This document shows positions 51,680 to 60,080 of a stretch of 64,000 bases of DNA, one piece after another (the stretch's first letter is position 1; every line of letters begins with the position of its first letter). The stretch covers positions 1,240,001-1,304,000 of the forward strand of contig NC_014216.1 in the NCBI RefSeq assembly GCF_000092205.1, in the 5' to 3' direction. Position numbers and translations under genes: made by a program. The DNA comes from Desulfurivibrio alkaliphilus AHT 2. Lineage in GTDB: Bacteria > Desulfobacterota > Desulfobulbia > Desulfobulbales > Desulfurivibrionaceae. A model generated the notes under the pieces. The model had not been told where the DNA came from and ran no database searches. It worked only from the letters and a program-made list of their open reading frames with translations.

Positions 51680-52744
51680 CTAACAGCAGTCAATTTCCAC
51701 CAAAGGTTCATTTTTCTTTTTCTTCGACCGTGCGGCAACCTCACCGATCACAAAGGGTTTTTCCCCCAACGCCTGCAGTTGCATGCGGACATCGTCGGCC
51801 TCTTTGGCATCTACCACCACCACCATGCCGATCCCGTTGTTGAAGGTCCGGCACATCTCTTGCGCCGACACCTTGCCGTTTTGCCGCAAAAACTCAAACA
51901 CCGGCGGCACCTCCCAGCTCTTGCCGTCCAGCACGGCCTTGCAACCGTTGGGCAGCACCCGCGGCAGGTTATCGATGATGCCGCCACCGGTGATGTGCAC
52001 CAGCCCTTTCACTCTAAAGTTTTTGACCAGATTAAGCAAAGGCTCGGTATAAATCCGGGTGGGACGCAACAGTTCCTCGCCCAGGGTGCAGCCAAACTCA
52101 TCGATACGGTCATTGACCGACAACTTCATCTCTTCAAAACAGATCTTCCGGACCAAAGAGTAGCCATTGCTGTGCAGGCCGCTGGAGGCCAGCCCGATCA
52201 GGGTGTCACCCACCCGGATATCGGAACCGTCGATAATCTTGTCCCGCTCGCAAATCCCCACCACAAAGCCGGCCAGGTCGTACTCGCCCGGGGCATACAT
52301 CCCCGGCATCTCGGCGGTTTCCCCACCGATCAAAGAGCAACGGGAAATCTCGCAACCTTGGGCAATCCCCTGCACCACGGCGGCAGCCACCTCCAGGTCC
52401 AGACCGCCGGAAGAAAAATAATCGAGGAAAAACAGCGGCTGCGCCCCGGAAACCACAATGTCGTTGACACACATGGCGACCAGATCAATCCCGATGGTGT
52501 CATGCCGGTTGCACATCTGGGCGATCAGCAGCTTGGTTCCCACACCATCGGTGGAAGAGACCAGCACCGGATCCTTGTACTTGCCGCTGCCCAGGGCAAA
52601 AAGGCCGCCAAACCCGCCAATCCCGGTCAAAACCCCGGAACGGAAGGTGGAAGCCACCATGGGCTTGATCCGTTCAACAAACTCATTGCCTTTGTCAATA
52701 TCAACCCCGGCCTCGGCGTACCGGGAACTTTCTTGCTTAGCCAT
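51680..52744 (-). CDS. purM: phosphoribosylformylglycinamidine cyclo-ligase
   Basis: Fifth step of purine synthesis, closing the imidazole ring to AIR using ATP. The 354-residue protein has YAEAGVDIDKGNEFVERIKP, LVSSTDGVGTKLLIA, DLVAMCVNDIVVSGAQPLFF, LIGGETAEMPGMY and HITGGGIIDNLPRVLP, all standard in PurM. The C-terminus carries an unusual KKKKNEPLVEIDCC tail. ATG 52744 is preferred because AAAGAG stands six bases before it. The upstream region contains strong hairpins (52892-52963). Confidence 0.95.
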   Translation of the reverse strand: MAKQESSRYAEAGVDIDKGNEFVERIKPMVASTFRSGVLTGIGGFGGLFALGSGKYKDPVLVSSTDGVGTKLLIAQMCNRHDTIGIDLVAMCVNDIVVSGAQPLFFLDYFSSGGLDLEVAAAVVQGIAQGCEISRCSLIGGETAEMPGMYAPGEYDLAGFVVGICERDKIIDGSDIRVGDTLIGLASSGLHSNGYSLVRKICFEEMKLSVNDRIDEFGCTLGEELLRPTRIYTEPLLNLVKNFRVKGLVHITGGGIIDNLPRVLPNGCKAVLDGKSWEVPPVFEFLRQNGKVSAQEMCRTFNNGIGMVVVVDAKEADDVRMQLQALGEKPFVIGEVAARSKKKKNEPLVEIDCC

Positions 52745-52891
52745 AAAATTCTCTTTCATACCCCAAAAAGCCCGCCTGCCAGGCCTGTGGTGATAACCGG
52801 AGGGCGAGCGGATCTTAATAACTGGTTCGGCAGCATCACCCACCGCCTGCCTGCTCCGCTCGCTGCCAACGCACAAACCAACTTCGCAGGA

Positions 52892-52963
52892 TCTCCGAAC
52901 GGAGAACAGCCCAGGCAAGCGAGAACCAGCGAGACGCTCCCTCTTGGCTCTTGCCAGGGCTGT
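52892..52963 (-). other. structured 5' leader candidate upstream of purM
   Basis: Within the 418-bp spacer between purM and the next gene, ACAGCCCAGGCAAG (52906-52919) pairs with CTTGCCAGGGCTGT (52950-52963) over 14 positions with one mismatch. Directly beside it TCTCCG and CGGAGA (52892-52905) form a second hairpin with a two-base centre. Transcribed towards purM these would form two successive hairpins about 150-220 bases before its start. It does not resemble the purine riboswitch, and no ligand can be proposed. Nothing else was seen in this spacer. Confidence 0.4.
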
Positions 52964-53162
52964 AAAAAAGGTTATTATTTACTGAGCGGACGGCCAAAAG
53001 TCAATGAATTTTGACTCCCCTTGGACAGCCCGCCCTGTGTATTCAGCCACCCAACCGCCGGCGACAATTTTACCGGCTTCACATTGACCCCATCCCTCTT
53101 GTGCATTAATGTCCTTTGAGCCTGCAAACTGCTTTTTCAATATATCTTAAGGAGCAACAACA

Positions 53163-53825
53163 ATGATTGAAGACCGTACCGAACGCTGCCTGCGCCTGGC
53201 GCAGGAAGAACATTACTGCCCACACTGCCAGCAGCGGCTGTCCTGCTGCCAGGCGCCGCCATTTCATGTCGGCGACGGCCTTGGCTGGGGGTCCGACATT
53301 CTTTTTATCTGCCTTAACGACGAGTGCTCACTGTACGTGAGAAGCTGGCAGGAATTTGAGGATCGCTACGGTCATGCCGCTTCCTGCCGCTACATTCTCT
53401 GCCCCGGCAACGAAAAGGGCGAGGCGATGATGGTTGGCGGCCAGCAGGCCTTCAAGGGCCTGGAGGTGAACGTCGAAGCCCTGCAGCAGCAGAACCAGCG
53501 CCATGCCGCAGAGCAGGAGGCGGCGGCCAAACTGGCGGGCTGTGTCGAGGCGGGCGACCTGGCCCCGGTAATCCACCTGCTCACCGACGAACACGCCGAT
53601 TTGGCCACCCGTAAACAGGCCTGCGAGGCACTGGCCAGGTTTCAGGATCTTTCCTGCCTGGACCCCTTGCGCAACCACAAATTCCGCAATCCCGAACTGG
53701 AGCAGGAGGTCAATCTGGCCATCGGCACCATGCTGAAAAAAATGTATAAGAAGGAATGCCCCAACTGTGCCGAAATCGTCAAAAGCCAGGCCCCGACCTG
53801 CAAACATTGCGGCCATTCGTTTTAA
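53163..53825 (+). CDS. zinc-ribbon protein with HEAT-like middle region
   Basis: A 220-residue protein. The N-terminus has CPHCQQRLSCC and further cysteines (FICLNDECSLY, SCRYILC), suggesting a zinc-binding module. The middle region resembles a HEAT-like helical repeat (VIHLLTDEHADLATRKQACEALARF, cited for ATRKQACEALARF). The C-terminus is a clear zinc ribbon CPNCAEIVKSQAPTCKHCG. AAGGAG lies nine bases before the ATG. No membrane segment. The function is unknown; such proteins may bind nucleic acid or protein partners. Confidence 0.75.
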   Translation: MIEDRTERCLRLAQEEHYCPHCQQRLSCCQAPPFHVGDGLGWGSDILFICLNDECSLYVRSWQEFEDRYGHAASCRYILCPGNEKGEAMMVGGQQAFKGLEVNVEALQQQNQRHAAEQEAAAKLAGCVEAGDLAPVIHLLTDEHADLATRKQACEALARFQDLSCLDPLRNHKFRNPELEQEVNLAIGTMLKKMYKKECPNCAEIVKSQAPTCKHCGHSF

Positions 53826-53915
53826 GCAGATTTTTCCTTGCCAAAGCGGGGGCTATTAGCTATATAGAGAGCCTTCTCGGAACCGTTGGCTCAACCTGGC
53901 GGCTCCGGAACCTGT

Positions 53916-53993
53916 GGTGGGCGTGGCTCAGTTGGTTAGAGCACCGGGTTGTGGCCCCGGAGGTCGTGGGTTCAAGTCCCATCGCTCACCCCA
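53916..53993 (+). tRNA. tRNA-His (anticodon GTG)
   Basis: The cloverleaf starts GTGGGCGTGGCTCAGTTGG and ends CGCTCACCCCA. Acceptor arms pair over 7 bp, the anticodon stem CCGGG/CCCGG encloses TTGTGGC (anticodon GTG), and the T arm has GTGGGTTCAAGTCCCAT. The extra G at 53916 opposite C73 is the encoded G-1 used by histidyl-tRNA synthetase. CCA is encoded. Confidence 0.97.
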
Positions 53994-54032
53994 TTGGATA
54001 CCATACGGCGCCTTAACCGCGTCGCTTTAAAG

Positions 54033-54062
54033 CCCGCCTCCCATCAGGAAGGCGGGTTTTTT
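54033..54062 (+). terminator. Rho-independent terminator of tRNA-His
   Basis: CCCGCCT (54033-54039) and AGGCGGG (54050-54056) form a GC-rich 7-bp stem followed by six T residues, 40 bp after the tRNA. Confidence 0.85.
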
Positions 54063-54074
54063 CGTGCCGCTCGA

Positions 54075-55412
54075 TTATGAAGTTGGCCGGACGGCAGCCA
54101 GCTCGGCTTGCAGTTGTTGCCGAAAAAGATGCCAATGGCGGGCGAAGGCGGAACCCCGGAATGAATGCAGAACAACAGCGGTGGCATCGATGATGTGCAG
54201 TTGCCGGCCATCCCACCCCAAAACGTTGAGGCTATTGCCGACCAGGGTGATGCGGCCGGCTTGCATCAAGGCAAGCTGGTGATTAAGCTGCTCCTGCAGG
54301 GCTGATCGTTCCCGATCCCCTAAAGTTGACAGGCAGTCGGCCAGGGGCCTGACCCCGGTCGCCGACTGCAGCATAACCGCCGCCTCCCCCTTCCCTTTCA
54401 GCGCCGCAGGCCAAACCAGGGCCAGGTGTCTTTCCGTGCCAAGCCCCAAGCGGTTTGCGGTAAGCAGCGCCACCCAGATGCGAAAGGCCGCCCGACGAAC
54501 AAGCCACGGCCGCAGTGGTGCAAAAAAGCCGGTTGCAACCCCAATGGGCAGCCAGCGCACCGCTTGCCCGTCCAGCTCCAGCAGCCCACCAGCCGGCTTT
54601 AACTCCGCCTCACGCCGCCAGCCGGCCAACAGGCGCAAAGAGCTGGACTGGTCCAGGTGGCGCCGATCGCGAATAAGCCAGAACCCATCATGGCGCAGCC
54701 GGGGATAATGTTTCCAGCCCCGGCAAGCCCGGCGGGCAACCTGTTCCGCCTGTTGCCGCCGGGCGCGCCGTACCCGGGTGATGAAATCCTCTTCCTCACC
54801 CTGGCCGGCCAGCCATTGCCGCTGTTGCAAATACAATCGGAAGCCATCCCGAACCGTAGCTTCAGGCAACCTGGTTTTGGAGGCATACAGGCGAACCAGA
54901 TGCGCCAGGCCTTGCTTCCGGTTCAGGGGGGAGCGCAGACGGCGGACACGATCACCGTCGACGGCATAAAGGCGCCCCTGGCGGGGGATAAAATTCAGCC
55001 AGTTGAGATCGTTCTGCACGATTCCCGCCCGGTGATGCTCGGCCAGGGTCAAAATCAGCCGGGCATGGGCATCGCCGCAACGCTCGCTGTCCTCCGGTGG
55101 CCAGGGTTCATCGGCCTCGACCCACTCCTGCACCGTCAACCAGGCCCCGACCTCCGGCCGGTAACCGGCGTAATACAGAGCCGGAGCCGCCACCCCCGAG
55201 CTAAGCAAAGCCCGGGTGCCGCGTAACCCCCGGTACCACTCGTAAGCCTGGCCCACAGGAGCAACGTAAAACTTGGCCACCACCGCCACCCCGTCAAGTT
55301 CCCCTTTAAGCAACGCCCGCTTGCCGGGATAACGATGAAAAACCCGGCCGGTAAGCAGGGTCCCGAACCGGCCCAGGTCAAACCGGCGGTTGGCCAGATA
55401 GTCGTCGCCCAT
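54075..55412 (-). CDS. LPS kinase-like protein with two kinase-fold halves
   Basis: A 445-residue cytoplasmic protein. The N-terminal half looks like a WaaP/KdkA-type LPS kinase: GVAVVAKFYVAP (ATP-binding Lys), LTLAEHHRAGIVQNDLNWLNFI (catalytic Asp and Asn, with Gln-Asn where His-Gly/Arg is usual), YAVDGDRVRRL (metal Asp). The C-terminal half seems to repeat the fold in degenerate form: LMQAGRITLVGNSLNVLGWDG, then LHIIDATAV, keeping the Asn and Asp but not the catalytic Asp. The likely substrate is a lipid A/core sugar. TGATG links it to cysC, so both are in one operon. Confidence 0.72.
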   Translation of the reverse strand: MGDDYLANRRFDLGRFGTLLTGRVFHRYPGKRALLKGELDGVAVVAKFYVAPVGQAYEWYRGLRGTRALLSSGVAAPALYYAGYRPEVGAWLTVQEWVEADEPWPPEDSERCGDAHARLILTLAEHHRAGIVQNDLNWLNFIPRQGRLYAVDGDRVRRLRSPLNRKQGLAHLVRLYASKTRLPEATVRDGFRLYLQQRQWLAGQGEEEDFITRVRRARRQQAEQVARRACRGWKHYPRLRHDGFWLIRDRRHLDQSSSLRLLAGWRREAELKPAGGLLELDGQAVRWLPIGVATGFFAPLRPWLVRRAAFRIWVALLTANRLGLGTERHLALVWPAALKGKGEAAVMLQSATGVRPLADCLSTLGDRERSALQEQLNHQLALMQAGRITLVGNSLNVLGWDGRQLHIIDATAVVLHSFRGSAFARHWHLFRQQLQAELAAVRPTS

Positions 55413-56011
55413 CACTGCATGTTCATCTTGGCCAGGATAAACTCAACGGTGGTATCCACGCACTCTTCGAGGGAAGAAGCAACGGTATCCAAAACAAGGT
55501 CGGGCTGCCCAGGCTCTTCGTAAGGCGCGGAAACCCCGGTGTAATTTTTGATCTTACCTTGCCGGGCCAGCTTGTACAGACCCTTGACATCCCGCCGCTC
55601 ACACTCCTCAAGCGAGCATTTAACGTAAATTTCAAAAAACCGGCCGCAATCGATCAGATCGCGACACTTTTGGCGGTCGGCCCGCAGGGGGGAGATAAAG
55701 GCGGTCAGACAGATAATGCCGGCATCAAGGAAAAGCTTGACCATTTCCGAGATCCGGCGCAGGTTTTCCGCCCGACCCTCGGGGGAAAAGCTTAAGTCGC
55801 TGCAAAGCCCATGGCGAACGTTGTCGCCGTCAAAGACGTAGGTCAGCCGGCCCAGATCATAAAGCTTTTCCTCGACGGCATGAGCGATGGTGGATTTTCC
55901 GGAACCCGACAGGCCGGTAAACCACATCACCATGCTCTTCTGGCCCAGCAACTGCTGACGCAGATCACTGGTGATCTTTCCCCGATAGGGAACGGTATTA
56001 GGACTTTTCAT
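55412..56011 (-). CDS. cysC: adenylylsulfate (APS) kinase
   Basis: Phosphorylates APS at the 3' position to give PAPS, the sulfate donor. The 199-residue enzyme has the P-loop GLSGSGKST, DGDNVRHGL, FISPLRADR, and the KGLYKLARQGKIKNYTGVS region (cited for YTGVSAPYEEP), all standard for CysC. There is no fused sulfurylase. Its position, coupled to an LPS-kinase-like gene and near four sulfotransferases, suggests a supply of PAPS for glycan sulfation rather than cysteine synthesis. No PAPS reductase (CysH) is seen nearby. Confidence 0.95.
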   Translation of the reverse strand: MKSPNTVPYRGKITSDLRQQLLGQKSMVMWFTGLSGSGKSTIAHAVEEKLYDLGRLTYVFDGDNVRHGLCSDLSFSPEGRAENLRRISEMVKLFLDAGIICLTAFISPLRADRQKCRDLIDCGRFFEIYVKCSLEECERRDVKGLYKLARQGKIKNYTGVSAPYEEPGQPDLVLDTVASSLEECVDTTVEFILAKMNMQ

Positions 56012-56176
56012 AAGATAAGTTGCTTTTTAAAAAATGGTTGAAAACATCAGTGAAGCCCCACCGGATCATTTCAAGTGGGAGAAGAGGGGTTCCCGGGCCC
56101 AAGACATAAACCCCGGTCGCGATGACTTATTAGCTGTTTAAAGGTTTATTGTCAACCCGAAGATGCCATGCACCTT

Positions 56177-57391
56177 TCAGCCATTCACACCCAGCGCCGC
56201 CAGATATTGCCCGGCAGCCACCTCGGTGTGATTGGCCACAACCGCCTGACGCAAAAAATCAGGATCGGGGGGAGCCTTCAGGGTTGCATTAATCGCCTGC
56301 GCCATCGCCTGAACATCTCCCACCGGCACCAAGCGGCCATAACGACCGTTGGCCAGAGTTTCCGCCGGGCCGCTGGGGCAGTCCGTCGAGACCACCGGCG
56401 TCCCGCAGGCCAACGCCTCGACGATTACGGCGGAAGCACCCTCTCGTTGCGAAGCCAGCACAAACAGCCCGGCCTGCTGCATATGCCGGTAGGGGTTTGG
56501 GTCAAAACCGGGCAGATCGACATCGTCCGCCACCCCAAGCTGCGCCGCCAGTGCCAACAATTCCGACCGCTGCCGGCCTTTGCCAAGAATGATCAAGCAG
56601 CAGCGGCGATCACGGCGGACCAGGGCAAACGCCTGTATCAGGGTGGCAAAATCTTTTCGCGGCTCCAGCGAACCCACCCCCAAGATCACGGGATTATCTG
56701 CCTTGCCATACCAGGGATGGGCCACCGGCTCGGCAGCAAGCCGAAAAAAACGCGCATTGACAATGGGATTGCGAATAACCGACAGGCGTTCCGGTTGCAC
56801 CCCGGCAATTTCAATCAGATCATCGGCCACCCCCTGGGACGGAGTAACGGCTGCATCCGCCAACGGATACCAGCGACGCATGGAAGCAAACAGGGCCTTA
56901 CGTTGCGCCGGCTTCAGGTCTTTGCCCTTGGCCGTCACCGACATCCCCATCCGAATCACCACCCGGGTCGGCACCCCGGTGAGCCTGCGCGCCAACAACA
57001 GTGCCCGGTTGAGCTCATGGTTGGCGGTCAGCATCGCCTGGGGCCGATGGCGCCACAAGTACCAGAGCAGGCAGGGCAACACCGTTTTTTTGCTGCTCAC
57101 CGGCAGCCGGATCACCCGGACATTGTCGGGCACCTCTTCCAGGTAAGGCCCGTGCCCGCGAATTTGCAGCAAATCGAAGCGATGGGAGGTACGGCCAAAT
57201 TCCGGCAGCAGGTTTTGCACCACCCGATCCACCCCGCTGTGGCCGGAGGTGGCAAACAGCAAAGCCAGGTGCCGGCTTAAAACTTCCTTTGCCTGTTTAG
57301 AGTTTGAGGAATTATTTTGAGTTCCTGCCACAGTATTGTGTCCGTTTAGGGTACGAAAAGTGGTGAGCGAAAATCGGTTGACAACCGGCAT
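56177..57391 (-). CDS. GT4-family glycosyltransferase
   Basis: A retaining GT-B glycosyltransferase of up to 404 residues. The C-terminal Glycos_transf_1 domain contains ILGVGSLEPRKDFATLI, CLIILGKGRQRSEL, VDLPGFDPNPYRHMQQAGLFV, and REGASAVIVEALACGTPVV with the nucleotide-sugar Glu (EALACGTP). The N-terminal acceptor domain begins LALLFATSGHSGVDRVV, about residue 42, so the first ~40 residues may not be translated; no clear ribosome site identifies the start. It resembles the GT at 61947, suggesting related donors. It probably adds a core or O-antigen sugar. Confidence 0.88.
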   Translation of the reverse strand: MPVVNRFSLTTFRTLNGHNTVAGTQNNSSNSKQAKEVLSRHLALLFATSGHSGVDRVVQNLLPEFGRTSHRFDLLQIRGHGPYLEEVPDNVRVIRLPVSSKKTVLPCLLWYLWRHRPQAMLTANHELNRALLLARRLTGVPTRVVIRMGMSVTAKGKDLKPAQRKALFASMRRWYPLADAAVTPSQGVADDLIEIAGVQPERLSVIRNPIVNARFFRLAAEPVAHPWYGKADNPVILGVGSLEPRKDFATLIQAFALVRRDRRCCLIILGKGRQRSELLALAAQLGVADDVDLPGFDPNPYRHMQQAGLFVLASQREGASAVIVEALACGTPVVSTDCPSGPAETLANGRYGRLVPVGDVQAMAQAINATLKAPPDPDFLRQAVVANHTEVAAGQYLAALGVNG

Positions 57392-57515
57392 GGCAGCCGA
57401 TACAAGAAAAGCCTTTGCTTATGGTGGACGAACAGTGGCTACGCCTATGCTCTCCGATATCATTACTGACTTACTACGGTATCCGACGCAACACTCCAAT
57501 GCAACTGCACAAAGG

Positions 57516-57556
57516 GTAAGCGTTCATGTCGTTGTTGGTGAACCGTAATCGTTCAG
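57516..57556. repeat. tandem short arms of the palindrome family
   Basis: GTAAGCGTTCA (57516-57526) and GTAATCGTTCAGC (57544-57556) lie 17 bases apart in the divergent spacer between the GT4 and first sulfotransferase genes. Both match the arm start of the long copies, and GTTCA/TGAAC pairs between them. No longer palindrome is seen, so this may be a remnant. Confidence 0.4.
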
Positions 57557-57592
57557 CGGCTCACTGGCGACAGTACCGGAGGCGACACTTCT

Positions 57593-58405
57593 TTGAAAAG
57601 AGCAGAAAAAACCTATATTCAACGAATTACCAGCCGAATACGCTCGTTTCGCTACAGCTGGAAACCATTTTATCGTCATTGCGGGCTAAACCGTTTCGAC
57701 CATCCGGTACACGCCAACGCCAATGTCCCGACCATTGATGCCCGCATTGCCATAAGCCACGCCAATCGTTTTCTCTTCGTGCGCATTCCCAAATGCGCCA
57801 ACACCACCATCCTGAGTACTCTATGGTTATGTGAAAATGGTATGTCTCCCGAGGACCTGGCATCATTGCCAGCCCAGGAACAAAAAAAAATGATGCGCAA
57901 GCAAAACATGATGCAGTTGTTCAGCCGACCTTCCGAACTGTCCAGCAGTGCGGCCCAAACCGTGCTGAAAAAATACTGCAAAGCCGTTATTGTCCGCAAC
58001 CCCTTTAGCAGAGCGGCCTCAGCTTATCTGCACAAATTTCGCAACGGCAATGCCGCGCAAAAATTCGGGCTGCCAAGCAACCTTTCCTTTGCCGGATTTT
58101 GTGACTACCTGCGTGACGGCGGACTCCATGACGATATCCACTGGATGCCCCAGAGCCATATCTGTCCTCTGCCGCCGGGAACAATGGATTTCATCGGCAA
58201 AATGGAAAACCTGGCCATTGATCTGCCACGCCTTACCAATATTGTTTACGGACGTTCGGCCACAATCTTTACCCGCCAACATCATACCACACAAGCGAAC
58301 AACCATTTACGAGAACTCTACGGCACACATGAAAAAAGGCGGGTAGCGGAACTCTACGCCGAAGATTTCACTTGCTTTGGTTACCAACCCGACAAATTAT
58401 CATAA
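57593..58405 (+). CDS. PAPS-dependent sulfotransferase (family 2-like)
   Basis: A 270-residue protein. The 5'-phosphosulfate binding loop is FLFVRIPKCANTTIL and the 3'-phosphate site VIVRNPFSRAASAYLHKF, the hallmarks of Sulfotransfer_2 carbohydrate enzymes. Later MDFIGKMENLAIDLPRL matches the region following the acceptor site. It has no signal peptide or membrane segment, so it would act on nucleotide- or lipid-linked sugars in the cytoplasm. TTG at 57593 has GGAGG ten bases upstream. First of three sulfotransferase genes on the plus strand. Confidence 0.87.
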   Translation: MKRAEKTYIQRITSRIRSFRYSWKPFYRHCGLNRFDHPVHANANVPTIDARIAISHANRFLFVRIPKCANTTILSTLWLCENGMSPEDLASLPAQEQKKMMRKQNMMQLFSRPSELSSSAAQTVLKKYCKAVIVRNPFSRAASAYLHKFRNGNAAQKFGLPSNLSFAGFCDYLRDGGLHDDIHWMPQSHICPLPPGTMDFIGKMENLAIDLPRLTNIVYGRSATIFTRQHHTTQANNHLRELYGTHEKRRVAELYAEDFTCFGYQPDKLS

Positions 58406-58463
58406 GTTTTCTCACAACACCCTCCCGTTATAACGGGCCATAACACCCTTTGGATCAACACCA

Positions 58464-59225
58464 ATGCACCTGTCTCGCCGGCTCAGTGAACTTTTCAACC
58501 CCCTTCTGAATTCATTGGATGGCCGCGTGCAACGCCATCGCGTTAACAGTCGCATCCTGATTTCCGAACCCAACCGGTTTGTTTTTTACCGGATTCCCAA
58601 GGCTGGCCATTCAACGGTGGGCAAAACCCTGGTTTACTACGATCCGCATCTCACCTCGGAAGAGCGCCAAGAAATTACGCTCAGCGGCAGCAAATCCGGG
58701 CCTTATCTCCACCCCAGGGAACTGGGACGCAGCCGGGCGCGGGTTGCCTGGCGGGAGTACTTCAAACTGACCTTTGTGCGTAACCCCTATCGTCGGGTGC
58801 TCTCGGCCTATCTCGATAAGATTGCCCGTATTAAGCCCGCCACCAAGAATCTGGGAACATCCCCCGTCGACGAACAGGGTCAACCACTGCCCTTTCTTGC
58901 GTTTCTGGATCAAATCAAAGGGGCCGCCCTTTACGAAGGACCCCATTGGGCGCCGCAAGTTGCCCTGCTGCCCCGCGATCTTGCTCGCTTGGATTTCATT
59001 GGTCGCCTGGAAAAAATCGACACCGACCTGGCCACGGTGATTGAACGCGTTTACGGACGCAAAATGGCCAGCGGGGTGCAAAATTGGGATAGCCACAAAA
59101 CCAAATCGGGAGACGATTTTCACCGCTATTACGACGGATCAGCCATCGACACGGTGCGCCATCTGTACCGGGAGGATTTCGAGGCCTTTGGCTATTCCCT
59201 GGACCCGGAAACGGCACTCCGCTGA
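58464..59225 (+). CDS. PAPS-dependent sulfotransferase (family 2-like)
   Basis: A 253-residue relative of its upstream neighbour. FVFYRIPKAGHSTVGKTL is the phosphosulfate loop and LTFVRNPYRRVLSAYLDKI the 3'-phosphate site; LDFIGRLEKIDTDL matches the FIGR/K-x-E block shared by all three plus-strand enzymes. The C-terminus LYREDFEAFGYSLD is nearly the same phrase as LYAEDFTCFGYQPD in the previous protein, pointing to duplication. The loop has His-Ser in place of Asn-Thr. Likely acceptor is a sugar of the locally made glycan. Confidence 0.88.
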   Translation: MHLSRRLSELFNPLLNSLDGRVQRHRVNSRILISEPNRFVFYRIPKAGHSTVGKTLVYYDPHLTSEERQEITLSGSKSGPYLHPRELGRSRARVAWREYFKLTFVRNPYRRVLSAYLDKIARIKPATKNLGTSPVDEQGQPLPFLAFLDQIKGAALYEGPHWAPQVALLPRDLARLDFIGRLEKIDTDLATVIERVYGRKMASGVQNWDSHKTKSGDDFHRYYDGSAIDTVRHLYREDFEAFGYSLDPETALR

Positions 59226-59258
59226 CCAGGCACCACTTAACCGTAAGAGGAAATTGCC

Positions 59259-60011
59259 ATGATCATCAGCCACCGCCACCGTTTTATCTTTGTCCACTGC
59301 CGCAAGGTGGCCGGTAGCTCCATGAAAGTGACCATTGCCCCTCACCTGGGCCCGGCCGATATTATCCTGGGCAGCTACCAGGAGCTTTTCCGGGACAGCA
59401 GTTTTTTTACCCCTCAGGTCCTGGGTGAAGCCCTGCGTCCCCATGGGTTGCGAGAATTGGCCTCCGGCTTGCTCCGGGGGCGTAATTGGCGCAACTCCAT
59501 AAACAAGGCTGTCAAGCGGCGTTACAAAAAGGCCTTTGGCCTCTCATCATCCGGTCATCCCACCGCCACCGATATCCGCCAGGCTTTCCCGGAGGCCTGG
59601 AACAGTTATTTCAAGTTCTGCTTTGTGCGCAATCCCTACGAACGGGCGGTTTCCGATTACCTTTATCTAACGCGCAGGGATGCCGCCTCGCCCTCGTTCA
59701 GCGACTACCTTCGCCAACTTAGTGAATCCAAACGGGATCTCCATGGCCGGGATAAATACGACAACTGGCCCATGTACACCATTGGAGAGCAACCGGTCAT
59801 GGATTTCATCGGCCGTTACGAGAACTTATCGTCAGATTTCAGCAAAGCAATGGAGAAGGTCGGACTTTCAGGAGTTAAGCTGACTGCCTCGGAAAAGCGC
59901 CGAAACTATCAAAAGCCTTGGCGTGAATACTACGGGCCCGGCGACCGCGAGCTGGTGGAAGCTCTGTACAGCAAAGAGATAGGTTATTTCGGCTATACTT
60001 TCGAAGCATAA
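59259..60011 (+). CDS. PAPS-dependent sulfotransferase (family 2-like)
   Basis: A 250-residue enzyme with FIFVHCRKVAGSSMKVTI (phosphosulfate loop) and FKFCFVRNPYERAVSDYLYL (cited for FCFVRNPYERAVSDYL). MDFIGRYENLSSDF and LYSKEIGYFGYTFE repeat the conserved tail seen in the other two. AGAGGAA lies eight bases before the ATG. The three tandem enzymes have different loop residues, suggesting different acceptor positions or sugars. Confidence 0.88.
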   Translation: MIISHRHRFIFVHCRKVAGSSMKVTIAPHLGPADIILGSYQELFRDSSFFTPQVLGEALRPHGLRELASGLLRGRNWRNSINKAVKRRYKKAFGLSSSGHPTATDIRQAFPEAWNSYFKFCFVRNPYERAVSDYLYLTRRDAASPSFSDYLRQLSESKRDLHGRDKYDNWPMYTIGEQPVMDFIGRYENLSSDFSKAMEKVGLSGVKLTASEKRRNYQKPWREYYGPGDRELVEALYSKEIGYFGYTFEA

Positions 60012-60080
60012 CCAGGACACACCAGCAAAACCCTGCCGTCGTCTTTAGGCACCCCCACAAAGGTCGAAATTATCCGCCTT

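Noticed and set aside
52892-52963. Known purine riboswitch before purM
   Set aside because: The hairpin order and sequences do not fit the three-way junction with conserved loop-loop bases of the purine riboswitch.
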